Part shown: piece by piece, positions 15,466 to 24,399 of the stretch
Numbering within the stretch: the stretch's first letter is position 1
Layout: each line of letters begins with the position of its first letter
Assembly: GCA_033344795.1 (NCBI GenBank)
Contig: JAWPMS010000001.1
Span: 4,340,001-4,404,000 of the forward strand
Length of the DNA stretch: 64,000 nucleotides
Reading direction: 5' to 3'
Source of the DNA: SHLQ01 sp033344795
GTDB lineage: Bacteria; Actinomycetota; Acidimicrobiia; Acidimicrobiales; SHLQ01
The notes under the pieces: model-generated
What the model was told of the DNA's origin: nothing
Seen by the model: only the letters and a program-made list of their open reading frames with translations
Database searches by the model: none
Position numbers and translations under genes: made by a program

Positions 15466-16311
15466 ATGGAAGTAGACGTCGTAGATTTCCAAGCACCGGA
15501 CGCCCCCGAGCTGTTCACAAAGAGTCTCCGTGAGACCGGGTTCGCAGTCCTGGTGAACCACCCGCTGCCCTGGTCGCTCGTCGAGCAGATCTATCGCGAG
15601 TGGGCCGCACTGTTCGATTCTCCGGCCATCGATGCCTACGGGATCGACCCCGAAGGTCAGGTTGGCTGGTTTCCATCAACCCAAAGTGAAACCGCCAAGG
15701 GACATACAGTTCGCGACCTCAAAGAGTTCTTCCACGTTTATGAGTGGTCCGAGTACCCCAAAGAAGTGAGCAACGCGGCGCTCGAATATCGGCAGATCGC
15801 AATCGATCTGGCGCTCACCCTTCTCGATTGGGTCGAAGCCGCCACTCCCCCAGAGATCGCGGAACGGCTCTCGATGCCGCTGTCCGAAATGATGACGGGT
15901 AGCACCCGGTCGCTGCTCCGAGTACTTCGTTACCCGCCGCTTCCGGCCGAGATTCCTGATGGGGCGGTGCGGGCTGCAGCTCACGAGGACATCAACTTGC
16001 TCACGGTGTTGCCAGCCAGCGACCAGCCGGGGCTCGAGCTCCTCGGCGCCGACGGCAACTGGTTCCAGGTTCCCTGCGACCCGGGTTCACTCGCAATCAA
16101 CGGCGGAGAGATGCTCGACCTGGCAACCGAGGGCCACTACCCGGCGACCACACATCGGGTCGTGAATCCATCTGGCGACGCCGGTCGCCTGCCACGCATG
16201 TCGCTCCCCATGTTCTTGCACCCCGCAGACGACGTGGTTCTCAGTGGCGGTCGCACCGCCTTCGAGTTCCTCCAGGAGCGAATCGCCGAACTACGGGGCG
16301 AACGAGACTGA
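15466..16311 (+). CDS. Isopenicillin N synthase-like 2OG-Fe(II) oxygenase
   Basis: A 281-residue protein beginning MEVDVVDFQAPDAPELFTKS, the DIOX_N opening of IPNS-like oxygenases. The Fe(II) ligands appear in AAAHEDINLLTVLPA (HxD) and ATTHRVVNPS (distal His), and the Arg that binds 2-oxoglutarate is likely in LPRMSLPMF. The substrate is unknown. TACGAT 7 nt before ATG 15466 predicts a leaderless start. It runs up to the convergent M14 peptidase with no gap. Confidence 0.88.
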   Translation: MEVDVVDFQAPDAPELFTKSLRETGFAVLVNHPLPWSLVEQIYREWAALFDSPAIDAYGIDPEGQVGWFPSTQSETAKGHTVRDLKEFFHVYEWSEYPKEVSNAALEYRQIAIDLALTLLDWVEAATPPEIAERLSMPLSEMMTGSTRSLLRVLRYPPLPAEIPDGAVRAAAHEDINLLTVLPASDQPGLELLGADGNWFQVPCDPGSLAINGGEMLDLATEGHYPATTHRVVNPSGDAGRLPRMSLPMFLHPADDVVLSGGRTAFEFLQERIAELRGERD

Positions 16312-17226
16312 TCAGTCTTTGCTCAATGCGAAGTCGAGGCCCGCTCGCACCGCTGCGAGCTGCGCTTCGTTGCAGATCTCGGGTGTCGCGTTGGGGCTGT
16401 CCGGGTAGACCTCGGTCGTCGATGTGAACCGCGCGCTCGTCATCCCGGCGCAAAGCCCCCACTGCTTGCACGGGTAGTCGATGACACCGTGTTGCGTGGT
16501 GTCTGCACCGATGATCTGTCCTGCATCGTCGGGCGGCGCGATGTGCGTGACCTTCTCGACACCAGCGATGATCGCCGCTTGAAAATCCGGTTGCGGGTTC
16601 TCACTGTCGCCAACGGTGTAGAACCCGTCGGGAATTGTGCCGGGCTCGAACGGTTCGCCATCACGCGCGGCGAGCGCGGGCCGGAACTCGCTTTCATCTG
16701 TATCGGTCGTCTCATGAAGATCCATGTGCATCAGAAAGTCGACACCGCGTTCATCGACCAAGGCCATCAACGCCGCCGCCTCTTCCGAGGGACTTCCAGC
16801 AACGAACGACCGATTCGGATCGACACAATTCGGGTTCCATCGGTTGATCACTTCGTAGCCCCACGGGCTGACACACGGTGCGACGAGCAGATTCACGTCG
16901 TCGCGATACGTGGACGCAACCGACTGCAAGAACGCGATCGCACCTTGCACACCGCTGGTCTCGTATCCGTGAACGCCGCCCGTGACCAAGACCCATGGCG
17001 CATCAGGACGAGTAGACGGGATGGACACCGCCATCAACGGGTATCTGTCCGGATCGACTGGGAGCGACCCGTACTGAAAGACCTCGAACGACTCATCGAG
17101 GGCATCGAGCTTCACGAGCACTTCCTCGCGGTAGCTGCGTTCCACAGAACGCGCCTCGAACCACTCTTGTTTTTCGATGTCGGTCCAGGCCTCGCCAGGC
17201 GTGCCAATCGGGTAGTAGCGCTCCAT
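16312..17226 (-). CDS. M14-family metallopeptidase (carboxypeptidase-like)
   Basis: A 304-residue zinc hydrolase. The HxxE zinc motif is in VTGGVHGYETSGV and the third ligand His is in LMHMDLHETTDTDES; NRWNPNCVDPNRSF carries the Asn-Arg substrate-carboxylate motif of M14 enzymes. These fit the M14 peptidase/succinylglutamate desuccinylase fold. There is no signal peptide, so it appears cytoplasmic. The substrate, peptide or N-acyl amino acid, cannot be separated by eye. Confidence 0.85.
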   Translation of the reverse strand: MERYYPIGTPGEAWTDIEKQEWFEARSVERSYREEVLVKLDALDESFEVFQYGSLPVDPDRYPLMAVSIPSTRPDAPWVLVTGGVHGYETSGVQGAIAFLQSVASTYRDDVNLLVAPCVSPWGYEVINRWNPNCVDPNRSFVAGSPSEEAAALMALVDERGVDFLMHMDLHETTDTDESEFRPALAARDGEPFEPGTIPDGFYTVGDSENPQPDFQAAIIAGVEKVTHIAPPDDAGQIIGADTTQHGVIDYPCKQWGLCAGMTSARFTSTTEVYPDSPNATPEICNEAQLAAVRAGLDFALSKD

Positions 17227-17308
17227 AGGGCGCTGAGTCTACCGGTGGACTGCGACTGCATCAGTCTGCTCACAAACCGGTTCCTGCAGGTGCCGGTAGC
17301 GTGCATCG

Positions 17309-17929
17309 GTGCTTCCTCTTGCAGTTCAACTTCGGCGAATCCCCCGCCTCGTCCTTGGACTGGTTCTGTTCGGCTTCGGCCTGGCGCTCGTCATCCTGGG
17401 TGCCAACGGGCTCCCCGGTTGGGATGTGTTCCACCAGGGCCTGTCGGAACGCACTCCCCTCTCGATCGGGCTTGCGGTGATGATCGTCGGGGCGGTACTG
17501 CTCCTCGCGATGCTGCTTCTGAAAGAACCCATCGGTGTGGGGACGATTGCCAACGTGGTGGTCATCGGCCTCGTACTCGACGCAACCCTCGCGCTGATCG
17601 ACGAGCCGGAAAACCGTTGGCTGGGCGCGCTCCTGACATTGATCGGACCTGCGGTGGTAGCCGTCGGTTCCGGGTTTTATCTCGGTGTACGTCTGGGTTC
17701 GGGTCCCCGCGACGGAATGATGACGGCTCTCGACAAACGAGGCATCACCCTTTGGAAAGCGCGCTTCGGGATCGAGGCAACAGTCCTCATCGTCGGCTTC
17801 ATCCTTGGCGGAACAGTTGGCTGGGGCACGGTCTGGTTCATGGTCAGCATTGGCCCAATGGTTCAGTTCGCCGTGAAGCACCTCTCGCTCCCGCTGCATC
17901 CGAGCGAAGCCGAACCCGTCCGAGCCTGA
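17309..17929 (+). CDS. YczE/YitT-like integral membrane protein
   Basis: A 206-residue membrane protein with about five hydrophobic segments: 14-31 (LVLGLVLFGFGLALVILG), 52-70, 76-96, 109-128 and 155-178. The motif LPGWDVFHQGLS after helix 1 and the repeat-like GSGPRDGMMTALDKRG are typical of the YczE family (COG2364). Function is not established; some relatives affect natural product formation in Bacillus. GTG 17309 follows TAGCGT by 6 nt, giving a predicted leaderless start. It ends 7 bp before the convergent MOSC gene. Confidence 0.85.
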   Translation: MLPLAVQLRRIPRLVLGLVLFGFGLALVILGANGLPGWDVFHQGLSERTPLSIGLAVMIVGAVLLLAMLLLKEPIGVGTIANVVVIGLVLDATLALIDEPENRWLGALLTLIGPAVVAVGSGFYLGVRLGSGPRDGMMTALDKRGITLWKARFGIEATVLIVGFILGGTVGWGTVWFMVSIGPMVQFAVKHLSLPLHPSEAEPVRA

Positions 17930-17935
17930 TCTCGC

Positions 17936-18661
17936 TCATGTGGAAGGCGGGTCGGCCGGGTGGAACAGCCGCTCGACGTGGAGCCCATCGAGGTCCTCGA
18001 CTCCTTTGTGCAAGCGCAAGGCCAATGTACGTCTCGCCGAGTACCCAAGCCCCGAGACCGCGTACAAACTGCGAGCGCCTTCGAGGTCCTGTCGATCAAC
18101 GTTCAGAATGCGACCCGCCTCTGCCACCGTCATCGTGTGATGCTCATCGCGTCTGATGAGCGTCATGGAGTCACCCTGCCCAAGGTCGCCACAAACCAAA
18201 ACTCGAAACAGGAAACCGGTGTAGCCGGACTGCTGCATCAGGACCGACATTTCTTTTCGCCCGAACCGAGCCGCCAGCTTGTAACACGGGCTGCGGGTCT
18301 CCGTCACCTGAATCACGCTGCTGCCGACCGCGAAAACGTCGCCGATACACACGTCAGTTTCGACGAGGCCCGTTGTGGTGAGGTTCTCGCCCATCGCACC
18401 TGTGTCGGGGAGATCTAGTCCGAGCTCGCGCCAGTATTCGTAGTGTTCCTTCGGATACGCGAGCAACGCCATGTCTGGTCCACCGTGGTCCTCGTAGACA
18501 TGTTCGTCACCGGGAAGTCCCAATGGCCCGAGCGACACGCGTCCTTGGAGCGGCGCCTTCACGATCGCACTCTGCATCTTGCGCCGACCCGAATCGAGAG
18601 CCTTTGCGGCTCCGACACACACCGCTTCGATCGTCCCCGAAATGTCTGGCGTAGTGCGCAT
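17936..18661 (-). CDS. MOSC-domain protein
   Basis: A 241-residue protein with the MOSC core: LGPLGLPGDEHVYEDHGGPD, LLAYPKEHYEYW, MGENLTTTGL, CIGDVFAVGSSVIQVTETRSPCYKLAARFG, where the conserved Cys of RSPCYKL is the likely sulfur or molybdenum-cofactor-handling residue. It resembles the YiiM/YuaD type that reduces N-hydroxylated compounds. Start ATG 18661 is preceded by TAGCCT with 7 nt between (predicted leaderless). Confidence 0.9.
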   Translation of the reverse strand: MRTTPDISGTIEAVCVGAAKALDSGRRKMQSAIVKAPLQGRVSLGPLGLPGDEHVYEDHGGPDMALLAYPKEHYEYWRELGLDLPDTGAMGENLTTTGLVETDVCIGDVFAVGSSVIQVTETRSPCYKLAARFGRKEMSVLMQQSGYTGFLFRVLVCGDLGQGDSMTLIRRDEHHTMTVAEAGRILNVDRQDLEGARSLYAVSGLGYSARRTLALRLHKGVEDLDGLHVERLFHPADPPST

Positions 18662-18706
18662 GAGCGCGAGGCTACAACTTGCGATGTTGACGCGAACCCG
18701 TCGTCG

Positions 18707-19288
18707 TCAATCGAGAACGCTTGTGGCGACGCGACACGCAGCCTGGACCTGACTCGGGTGTGCCTTCGCTCGAATACTTGCAGCCACGCCGATGAGCGCA
18801 ACGGTGAAGTACGCCGCGAGTTCATCGATGTCGACATCATCGCCGATGTCGCCTGAGTTCTTGCCGTTTGCCAGCGCATGGCGAAACGCTCGGGTCAACC
18901 GTTCGAGGTATGCCTGAACGTACTTGTCTGCACCGGGGTCGAGCGCAGCTCGCTCGACCGCGGTGTTGCACAAAAGGCAGCCGCGCCCGCTGGCCCAGCC
19001 ATCGCTCGCGGTCGCATATCCCGCAAACGCGTTCCGGATCGCGGCAACGCCGGCGGCCGGGGCTTCGATCGGAGCAAGCACCCTCGAGAGATGCTCTTGG
19101 TCGTAGCGCTCGAGCGCAGCTTCGAACAGACCCTGCTTGGATCCGAACTCTGCGTACATGCTCTTGCGGTTCACGCCGAGCTCTTCGACCAGATCGGATG
19201 TGGACGTATCGGTGTACCCCTGCACCCGGAACAGCTCGACTGCCCGATCGAGAAGTTCGACTCGATCGTATTTCTTGACACCGCTCAT
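18707..19288 (-). CDS. TetR/AcrR-family repressor
   Basis: A 193-residue TetR regulator. The N-terminal HTH reads ELLDRAVELFRVQGYTDTST then SDLVEELGVNRKSMYAEFGS, followed by a TetR_C-like ligand domain with a Cys pair in GRGCLLCNTAVE, as in several AcrR-like proteins. ATG 19288 (MSGVKKYDR) is the sensible start because the frame further upstream crosses the operator region. It is divergent from the two-gene operon at 19404, and two palindromes lie between them. Confidence 0.92.
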   Translation of the reverse strand: MSGVKKYDRVELLDRAVELFRVQGYTDTSTSDLVEELGVNRKSMYAEFGSKQGLFEAALERYDQEHLSRVLAPIEAPAAGVAAIRNAFAGYATASDGWASGRGCLLCNTAVERAALDPGADKYVQAYLERLTRAFRHALANGKNSGDIGDDVDIDELAAYFTVALIGVAASIRAKAHPSQVQAACRVATSVLD

Positions 19289-19316
19289 GACTCTCCAGGA
19301 AATCGCTTGACCACAT

Positions 19317-19359
19317 GGTAACTGTTCAGTTACCTTACTACAAGTAACCAATCGGTTAC
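19317..19359. promoter_or_regulatory. Two GTAAC-type palindromes, TetR operators
   Basis: Site 1 is GGTAAC-N6-GTTACC (19317-19334) and site 2 is GTAACC-AATC-GGTTAC (19344-19359). Both have perfect 6-bp arms with the same GGTAAC/GTTACC core, and their centres are 26 bp apart. They fill the divergent region between the TetR gene and the operon at 19404, as expected for a TetR dimer binding cooperatively. Confidence 0.75.
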
Positions 19360-19403
19360 CCAGTGAGCGCACAGGCGCACCGACCAATCGGAGGAGTAAC
19401 GAA

Positions 19404-19772
19404 ATGAATGACAGTCACGTCACCGTCGTATACAAGTGGACCGCCCAACCGGGAAAGCTCGAAGAGCTGACTTCGATCTACAAAGACGTCACCGCAGCCA
19501 TGGAACAGAACGAGCCGGACGCAGAAACGGTGCATGTCTACGTTTCCGAAACCGACAACGCACTCTACGTACGAGACGAGTTCGCCGATGCGGACGCGGT
19601 TGGGTTCCATCTCGGAACCACAGCCGGCGCCCACTTTCCTGCCCTTCTCGCCATCGCCACGCCCGGCCCCTTCTTCTTCATGGGCGATGTGCCGGACGAA
19701 ATGAAACGAGCCACCCAAGAGATGGGACTGGGAGCCGAGTTCAGCGCTCACGCAGCGGGGTTCGACCGATGA
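19404..19772 (+). CDS. ABM-like (dimeric alpha/beta barrel) protein
   Basis: A 122-residue protein with the antibiotic-biosynthesis-monooxygenase fold pattern: strand VTVVYKWTAQPGKLEEL, helix TSIYKDVTAAMEQNEPDAET, strands VHVYVSETDNALYVRDEF and helix ADADAVGFHLGTTAGAHFPALL. Such domains include heme oxygenase-like and quinol monooxygenases that need no cofactor. The start ATG has GGAGGAG about 9 nt upstream. It is the first gene of a TetR-controlled operon and overlaps the next gene by ATGA (19769-19772). The enzymatic role is unknown. Confidence 0.8.
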   Translation: MNDSHVTVVYKWTAQPGKLEELTSIYKDVTAAMEQNEPDAETVHVYVSETDNALYVRDEFADADAVGFHLGTTAGAHFPALLAIATPGPFFFMGDVPDEMKRATQEMGLGAEFSAHAAGFDR

Positions 19773-20635
19773 CACCGGAAACACTTCCCACATTCCTTGC
19801 CGAACCGTCACGGATCGGCGCCGAAATCAGCATCACCGGCAAGTGGATCCCGATCAAACAAGGAGGACGATTCCGGACAACCAATGAATCGAAAGAGATG
19901 CTGCACGAGTGGGAAGACATTCATGCAGGGGCGCGCTCGGACCCCGGGGTACTTTCCACAGAGATCAACCATGCTGTCGGCGAGGACGCGGTACTCATCC
20001 ATCATGTGTTCGCCGATGCCGATGCACTCGTGCACTACTTCGAATCGACCGCGACCGAACATATGACTGCACTCATGAAGGTCGCCAAGCCTCTGACCCA
20101 TTTGGTTCGGGGAGAGAACATCTCCGAGGAGGTCAGAGACGCGATCCAGACCAAGAATGTGCCCGTCTCGTTCGGGGAACGAATTTTCGGCTACGTCCGG
20201 AATGACTACGCACGACCCGCGCCGGAGTCCACGATTCAGGTCACCGCCAAATGGACCTGCTCTCCGAACGGCGAGTCTCCCCTCGATGAACTCAAGTACT
20301 GGTGGCAGCGCGTGGGCACGGACGCCCATTCACTCGAGCAGGGCCTCCTCAGATTCGAGGCCTACGAGGTGTTCGATGAGGACGCATTGATCATTCACGA
20401 GACATTCAGCAGCAGCGATGAGTTGAAGTTCCATCTCTCCAAAGGCACCGCCGAGAAGTACAAGAAGGACATCGACAAGGTCGCGGCACCGGAGGACTAC
20501 TTCTTCCGCGGCCCAGTCGCCTGGTCGATCCGAACGTACTCAAAATTCCTTCACCTCCCCGCGACGTACACCAGCCAAGGCAGCCATTACACGCAACCGG
20601 GCGGAACAATGAGTGACGGGGTAACGCCCGGATAG
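19769..20635 (+). CDS. Protein with two tandem ABM-like modules
   Basis: A 288-residue protein. Module 1 (about residues 10-115) has ISITGKWIPIKQGG, HAGARSDPGVLSTEINHAVG and VLIHHVFADADALVHYFES. Module 2 (about 150-250) has IQVTAKWTCSPNGESPLDEL and ALIIHETFSSSDELKFHLSKG. Each repeats the strand-helix pattern of the single ABM-like domain encoded just upstream (KWT..., DEFADADAVGFHL...), so the operon encodes three related modules. The C-terminal tail is Ser/Tyr/Gly-rich. Start ATG 19769 is set by the ATGA overlap. No cofactor motif is visible and the function is unknown. Confidence 0.72.
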   Translation: MTPETLPTFLAEPSRIGAEISITGKWIPIKQGGRFRTTNESKEMLHEWEDIHAGARSDPGVLSTEINHAVGEDAVLIHHVFADADALVHYFESTATEHMTALMKVAKPLTHLVRGENISEEVRDAIQTKNVPVSFGERIFGYVRNDYARPAPESTIQVTAKWTCSPNGESPLDELKYWWQRVGTDAHSLEQGLLRFEAYEVFDEDALIIHETFSSSDELKFHLSKGTAEKYKKDIDKVAAPEDYFFRGPVAWSIRTYSKFLHLPATYTSQGSHYTQPGGTMSDGVTPG

Positions 20636-20643
20636 ATCAGAGG

Positions 20644-21501
20644 TCAGCCTCGCTCGGTGCCTTTCACAATGATGACCGGGTGCTCGGCATGAAGCATGAG
20701 CTGGGTCGGCACCCGACCGAGTCGAAGCCCTCCCCAACTGCCAGCGCCCTTCGCCCCGACAACGATCGCTCTCGTGTTGTGTCGCGAACCTGCCCGCAGA
20801 ATGGCCGGAATTCGATGACCATCGAGACGCTCGAACGTGATCGGCCGAGTACTGGCCATCTCGTCCACGAGGGCTCGTGCACTGCGTCCCTCGATACCGA
20901 CGTCGTCATCCGGCTTGAGCCAGGGCGGGGAGGACGGACCGAGCAGCGGGTCGTAGGCGTACGCAGCATGAACATCACCACCGATTTGTTCGGCGGTTTC
21001 AACCGTCCATTCCAACGCAGCACGATTCGCGTCAGACCCGTCGACCCCGATCACCCAGTCGAGACCCACCCCAACCTCGACATCGGGAGGCACCACTACG
21101 ACCGGGCACTCGACGTGGTGGGCGAGATGACCCGCGGTTCCTCCGAATCCCAAACCGGGAAAGCCACCCGCCCCTGTGCGACCCACAACCAGCACGCTCG
21201 CGCCCACTTCGGCAACGAGCTTCGGGACCAACACCCGGGGATCTTCGAATTCGACTACGGCTGAACGGCTGATCTCGGACAATCCGAGTCGATCGACCTC
21301 ATCATCGATCAGCTTGGCAAACGACCTCCGCAACTCGAGTGCGGTGTTGGGCGAAGTGTCGGGGCCGAGGTCGTCGAGCGCCAAAACCGGAATGAGCTCG
21401 GCATTAGCGTCCTGTGCCAGCGCGCCAGCCCAGGCCACCGCACCTGTAGCCGCCGGTGAGAGGTCTGTGCCTACCACTACTTTGTGAATCGCTCCAGTCA
21501 T
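20644..21501 (-). CDS. Universal stress protein, two UspA domains
   Basis: A 285-residue tandem UspA protein. Domain 1 (1-145) starts IHKVVVGTDLSPAATGAVAW and ends with the ATP-loop VVGRTGAGGFPGLGFGGTAG; domain 2 (about 150-285) starts LDWVIGVDGSDANRAALEWT and ends VVGAKGAGSWGGLRLGRVPT. The first loop keeps the ATP-binding G-x2-G-x9-G pattern well; the second is less strict. I start at ATG 21501, which has GGGAG 6 nt upstream, rather than the longer frame from 21543. It ends 8 bp from the convergent gene at 20635. Confidence 0.9.
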   Translation of the reverse strand: MTGAIHKVVVGTDLSPAATGAVAWAGALAQDANAELIPVLALDDLGPDTSPNTALELRRSFAKLIDDEVDRLGLSEISRSAVVEFEDPRVLVPKLVAEVGASVLVVGRTGAGGFPGLGFGGTAGHLAHHVECPVVVVPPDVEVGVGLDWVIGVDGSDANRAALEWTVETAEQIGGDVHAAYAYDPLLGPSSPPWLKPDDDVGIEGRSARALVDEMASTRPITFERLDGHRIPAILRAGSRHNTRAIVVGAKGAGSWGGLRLGRVPTQLMLHAEHPVIIVKGTERG

Positions 21502-21612
21502 CGTGATCTCCCTCAGCGGGGAACCTTCCCGCTTTGCCTCCACAATGCGGCGAACTCACGACGACACCCAGGGCACTAGGTCACACGAATTCTCAATCCC
21601 GGCGCCCGACGC

Positions 21613-22473
21613 TCAGTAGAACTGCGGGACGATCGTCTGTTCCGACATCGGTGGTCGGATGTAGGGCTTGGAGGTCTCCTGCTCTGGAATCTCCACCGGA
21701 TCGGGCACGATGTCCTGGTACGGAATGACCGACAACAGATGGCTGATGCAATTGAGTCGTGCACGACGTTTGTCGTCCGACGGCACCACGTACCAAGGTG
21801 CCTGCTTTATGTCGGTGTGCTGGAAGGTCGTGTCCTTGGCCATCGAGTATCGGACGTATCGGCGATGCTCCTCGAGATCCATGTCGGACAGTTTCCACCG
21901 CTTGAGCGGTTCCTCATTACGAGCGGCGAAGCGTCGTGCCTGCTCGTCGTAGCTCACCGAGAACCAGTACTTCACGATGATCACCCCGGAACGGACCAGC
22001 ATGCGCTCGAACTCCGGACAGGTGCGAAGAAACTCTTGATGCTGCTCCGGCGTGCAGAAGTCCATGACCCACTCCACGTTCGAGCGGTTGTACCAACTGC
22101 GGTCGAACAGGACCATCTCGCCGCCCGATGGCAAGAGCGGGACATACCGCTGGAAGTACCACTGCGTCTGCTCGCGTTCGGTCGGTTTTGGCAGAGCTTC
22201 CGTCCGAACAATTCGTGGACTCGTGCGTTCGCTGATGCGTTTGATCACCCCACCCTTTCCCGCAGATCCACGTCCTTCGAAGATGACCAGGACCCGCAAC
22301 TTCTCTTGCTGAATCCAGTGCTGGAGCTTCACCAGCTCCTCTTGGAGTTCTTCGAGCCTCTTCTCATAGGGCTTCTTCTTGAGCCGCCCGTCGGGATGAT
22401 AGAGAGCGGCGCCCGCGGGCCTCGGCCAATCGGCAAGCTCACCAGTTGGAACGTCGTCGTGACTCGAGGTCAT
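21613..22473 (-). CDS. ppk2: Polyphosphate kinase 2
   Basis: A 286-residue single-domain PPK2. Walker A is EGRGSAGKGG (66-75), the Walker B-like DRSWYNR starts at Asp124, and the lid region KYWFSVSYDEQARRF and WKLSDMD match the family. PPK2 enzymes move phosphate between polyphosphate and (d)NDP or NMP; sequence alone does not settle the class, though one-domain enzymes of this length are usually class I (NDP to NTP). ATG 22473 follows GACAAT by 6 nt (predicted leaderless). It lies near a UspA gene, consistent with a stress or energy role. Confidence 0.92.
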   Translation of the reverse strand: MTSSHDDVPTGELADWPRPAGAALYHPDGRLKKKPYEKRLEELQEELVKLQHWIQQEKLRVLVIFEGRGSAGKGGVIKRISERTSPRIVRTEALPKPTEREQTQWYFQRYVPLLPSGGEMVLFDRSWYNRSNVEWVMDFCTPEQHQEFLRTCPEFERMLVRSGVIIVKYWFSVSYDEQARRFAARNEEPLKRWKLSDMDLEEHRRYVRYSMAKDTTFQHTDIKQAPWYVVPSDDKRRARLNCISHLLSVIPYQDIVPDPVEIPEQETSKPYIRPPMSEQTIVPQFY

Positions 22474-22548
22474 GCACAATTGTCCCACTTCGGCACCGCA
22501 TCGGCCATCGGTTCTGCGATGAGTTCAATTCGGCTGCCGGTCGATAGC

Positions 22549-23328
22549 TCATCGACGACACAGCAACTCACCGTGAACAACAGCCCACCAACTCGTCGGG
22601 TGTGCGCCCCACGCGCGGATTCCTGCGGAGATCTCCACCTGCTCCTCCGGCGTAGTCAGGCCGTACTCGAGGGCTTGATGAGCAAAAGCGGACGAGGTCG
22701 TTCGGGTTGCCCACGTATCACTCCACCAGTCGCGGTCATCGGGTGTTGCAAAGGTCCACGTTCCCGACGATGGGGTGATGTCTTCGAATCCAGCTTGGGT
22801 GGCCCAGTCGACCAGACGCCGTCCTGCGTCTGGTTCAGCGTCGTTCCGGTAGGCCACCGCACGGTAGATCTCGCGCCACCGATCGAGTCGCGGATCTTCG
22901 GGCCACCACGACATGGCTGCGTAGTCGACGTCTCGCACAGCGACGACACCAGTTGGTTTCACCACGCGTCGCATCTCGCGTAACACCGCCACCGGGTCGG
23001 ACACGTGCTGCAGCACCTGATGCGCGTGCACGATGTCAAACTTGTCGTCGTCATAGGCGAGCTCGTACGCATCGCCGACCTCGAACGTGACATTGGAGCC
23101 GACATCGGGCATGAAATCTTCCGACACGTCCATTCCGATGACAGCTCCAGGCGCGACACGCTCCGCTATCTCGAGGGTGATGGCTCCGGGGCCGCAACCG
23201 ACATCGAGCACGGATACTCCGGGCACAAGATGTGGGATCAGGTAGGCCGCCGAGTTCTCGACGGTCCGCCAGTTGTGCGAACGGAGCACACTCGGGTGAT
23301 GGCCGTGGGTGTAGGTGTCTTCTGGCAT
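22549..23328 (-). CDS. Class I SAM-dependent methyltransferase
   Basis: A 259-residue methyltransferase. Motif I is VSVLDVGCGPGAITLEIAERV (split by family convention at D-V-G-C-G-P-G), then IGMDVSE, VGDAYELAYDDDKFDIVHAHQVLQH (motifs II/III) and LREMRRVVKPTGVVAVRDVDY. It belongs to the UbiE/Methyltransf_11 type. Substrate is unknown. ATG 23328 follows CATAGT by 6 nt. Confidence 0.88.
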   Translation of the reverse strand: MPEDTYTHGHHPSVLRSHNWRTVENSAAYLIPHLVPGVSVLDVGCGPGAITLEIAERVAPGAVIGMDVSEDFMPDVGSNVTFEVGDAYELAYDDDKFDIVHAHQVLQHVSDPVAVLREMRRVVKPTGVVAVRDVDYAAMSWWPEDPRLDRWREIYRAVAYRNDAEPDAGRRLVDWATQAGFEDITPSSGTWTFATPDDRDWWSDTWATRTTSSAFAHQALEYGLTTPEEQVEISAGIRAWGAHPTSWWAVVHGELLCRR

Positions 23329-23364
23329 TCACCCACTATGGCCGACCGAGTCTGCCGGCGGATG

Positions 23365-24399
23365 TTAGGTGCGTCGTATGTGCATCTGCCCAAGCGCATC
23401 TGGCGACGACGCACCAAGAACCGTGAGCGCGGTCCGCAGACCGTCTTGGAGAAGCGCAAGGTAGTTCGCTACCCCTTCCGAACCACCGTGAGCCAGCGCA
23501 TACGCCATTGGCCGGCCGATGGCCACGAGGTCGGCGCCGCAGGCCAAGCCCTTCGCGATGTCCTCGGCAGTCGAGAAGCCGCCATCGACGAGAATGGGAA
23601 GCTCTCCACCCACTTCCCCGACGACGTCGTCGAGTGCGTCCATCGTTCCGATCTGTCCAGCGATCGCCCGACCACCGTGATTGGAAACGTAAACCGCTGC
23701 GACGCCTGCGGTCACCGAACGTCGTGCATCGGCAGCCGAGAGCACACCCTTCAAGATGATCGGTATCGGCGAAGTCTCGACCACCCACGCAATGTCGTCG
23801 AACGTCAGCGCTTGCTGGAACGACAACCGTTGCGCCCGTTCCGTCGGGGCATAGGCAAGATTCGGTAGCGCCATCTGGCCGTGATGGTCGAAGCCGCTTT
23901 CGACGTCGGCCCAACGGGTGCCATAGTCGGGTACGTCGACGGTGACGACCACCGCAGCGAACCCCGCTTGGTGCGCTCGGAGGATCATCGAACGAATCCA
24001 TTCGCGATCGCCCCACCAGTAGAGCTGGAAAAGGGAAACGCCACCGGTCGTCGGTACCTCTTCGAGCATTGGAGCCGACGTGAGCGCCACCGTGGTACCC
24101 GCGCCTGCACGGTGCGCACCCTCAGCCATCGCTCGAGCCCCACCGCGGTCGATCAGCTCGACCGGCCCCATCGGCGCCGTGATCACGGGCAACTCAAGCT
24201 CGAAACCGAGCACACTGGTCGACGTCGTTGGAGTCCCGACGCCTGAAGCCACCGACGAGACCAGCTTGCGGCGCGACAGGGCCTCGGCATTGGCAACAAG
24301 CGTCGAACCATCGCCTGCGCCAGCAGCGATGTGGCCCGCAAGGCCTGGCTCGAGCCGAACTCGCCCCGCCGAGATGATTCCGCCGATCGTCCCGTTCAC
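23365..24399 (-). CDS. FMN-dependent alpha-hydroxy acid dehydrogenase/oxidase
   Basis: A 344-residue TIM-barrel flavoenzyme. Key motifs: TAPMGPVELIDRGGARAMAE, LFQLYWWGDREW, VVVTVDVPDYGTR, IILKGVLSAADA with the catalytic Lys, YVSNHGGRAI with the catalytic His and substrate-binding Arg, and LVDGGFSTAEDIAKGLACGA for FMN phosphate. The substrate is an L-2-hydroxy acid by family. I start at GTG 24399: GAGGAG lies 7 nt upstream and the GTGA overlap with the stop of the HTTM gene implies coupling; in-frame ATGs further upstream would overlap that gene by 90 bp or more. Confidence 0.9.
   Translation of the reverse strand: MNGTIGGIISAGRVRLEPGLAGHIAAGAGDGSTLVANAEALSRRKLVSSVASGVGTPTTSTSVLGFELELPVITAPMGPVELIDRGGARAMAEGAHRAGAGTTVALTSAPMLEEVPTTGGVSLFQLYWWGDREWIRSMILRAHQAGFAAVVVTVDVPDYGTRWADVESGFDHHGQMALPNLAYAPTERAQRLSFQQALTFDDIAWVVETSPIPIILKGVLSAADARRSVTAGVAAVYVSNHGGRAIAGQIGTMDALDDVVGEVGGELPILVDGGFSTAEDIAKGLACGADLVAIGRPMAYALAHGGSEGVANYLALLQDGLRTALTVLGASSPDALGQMHIRRT

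Noticed and set aside
16489..18156. 555-codon plus-strand frame across the M14 peptidase and YczE genes
   Set aside because: It covers two well-supported genes in the wrong frame or strand and its translation is Arg-rich and low in structure.
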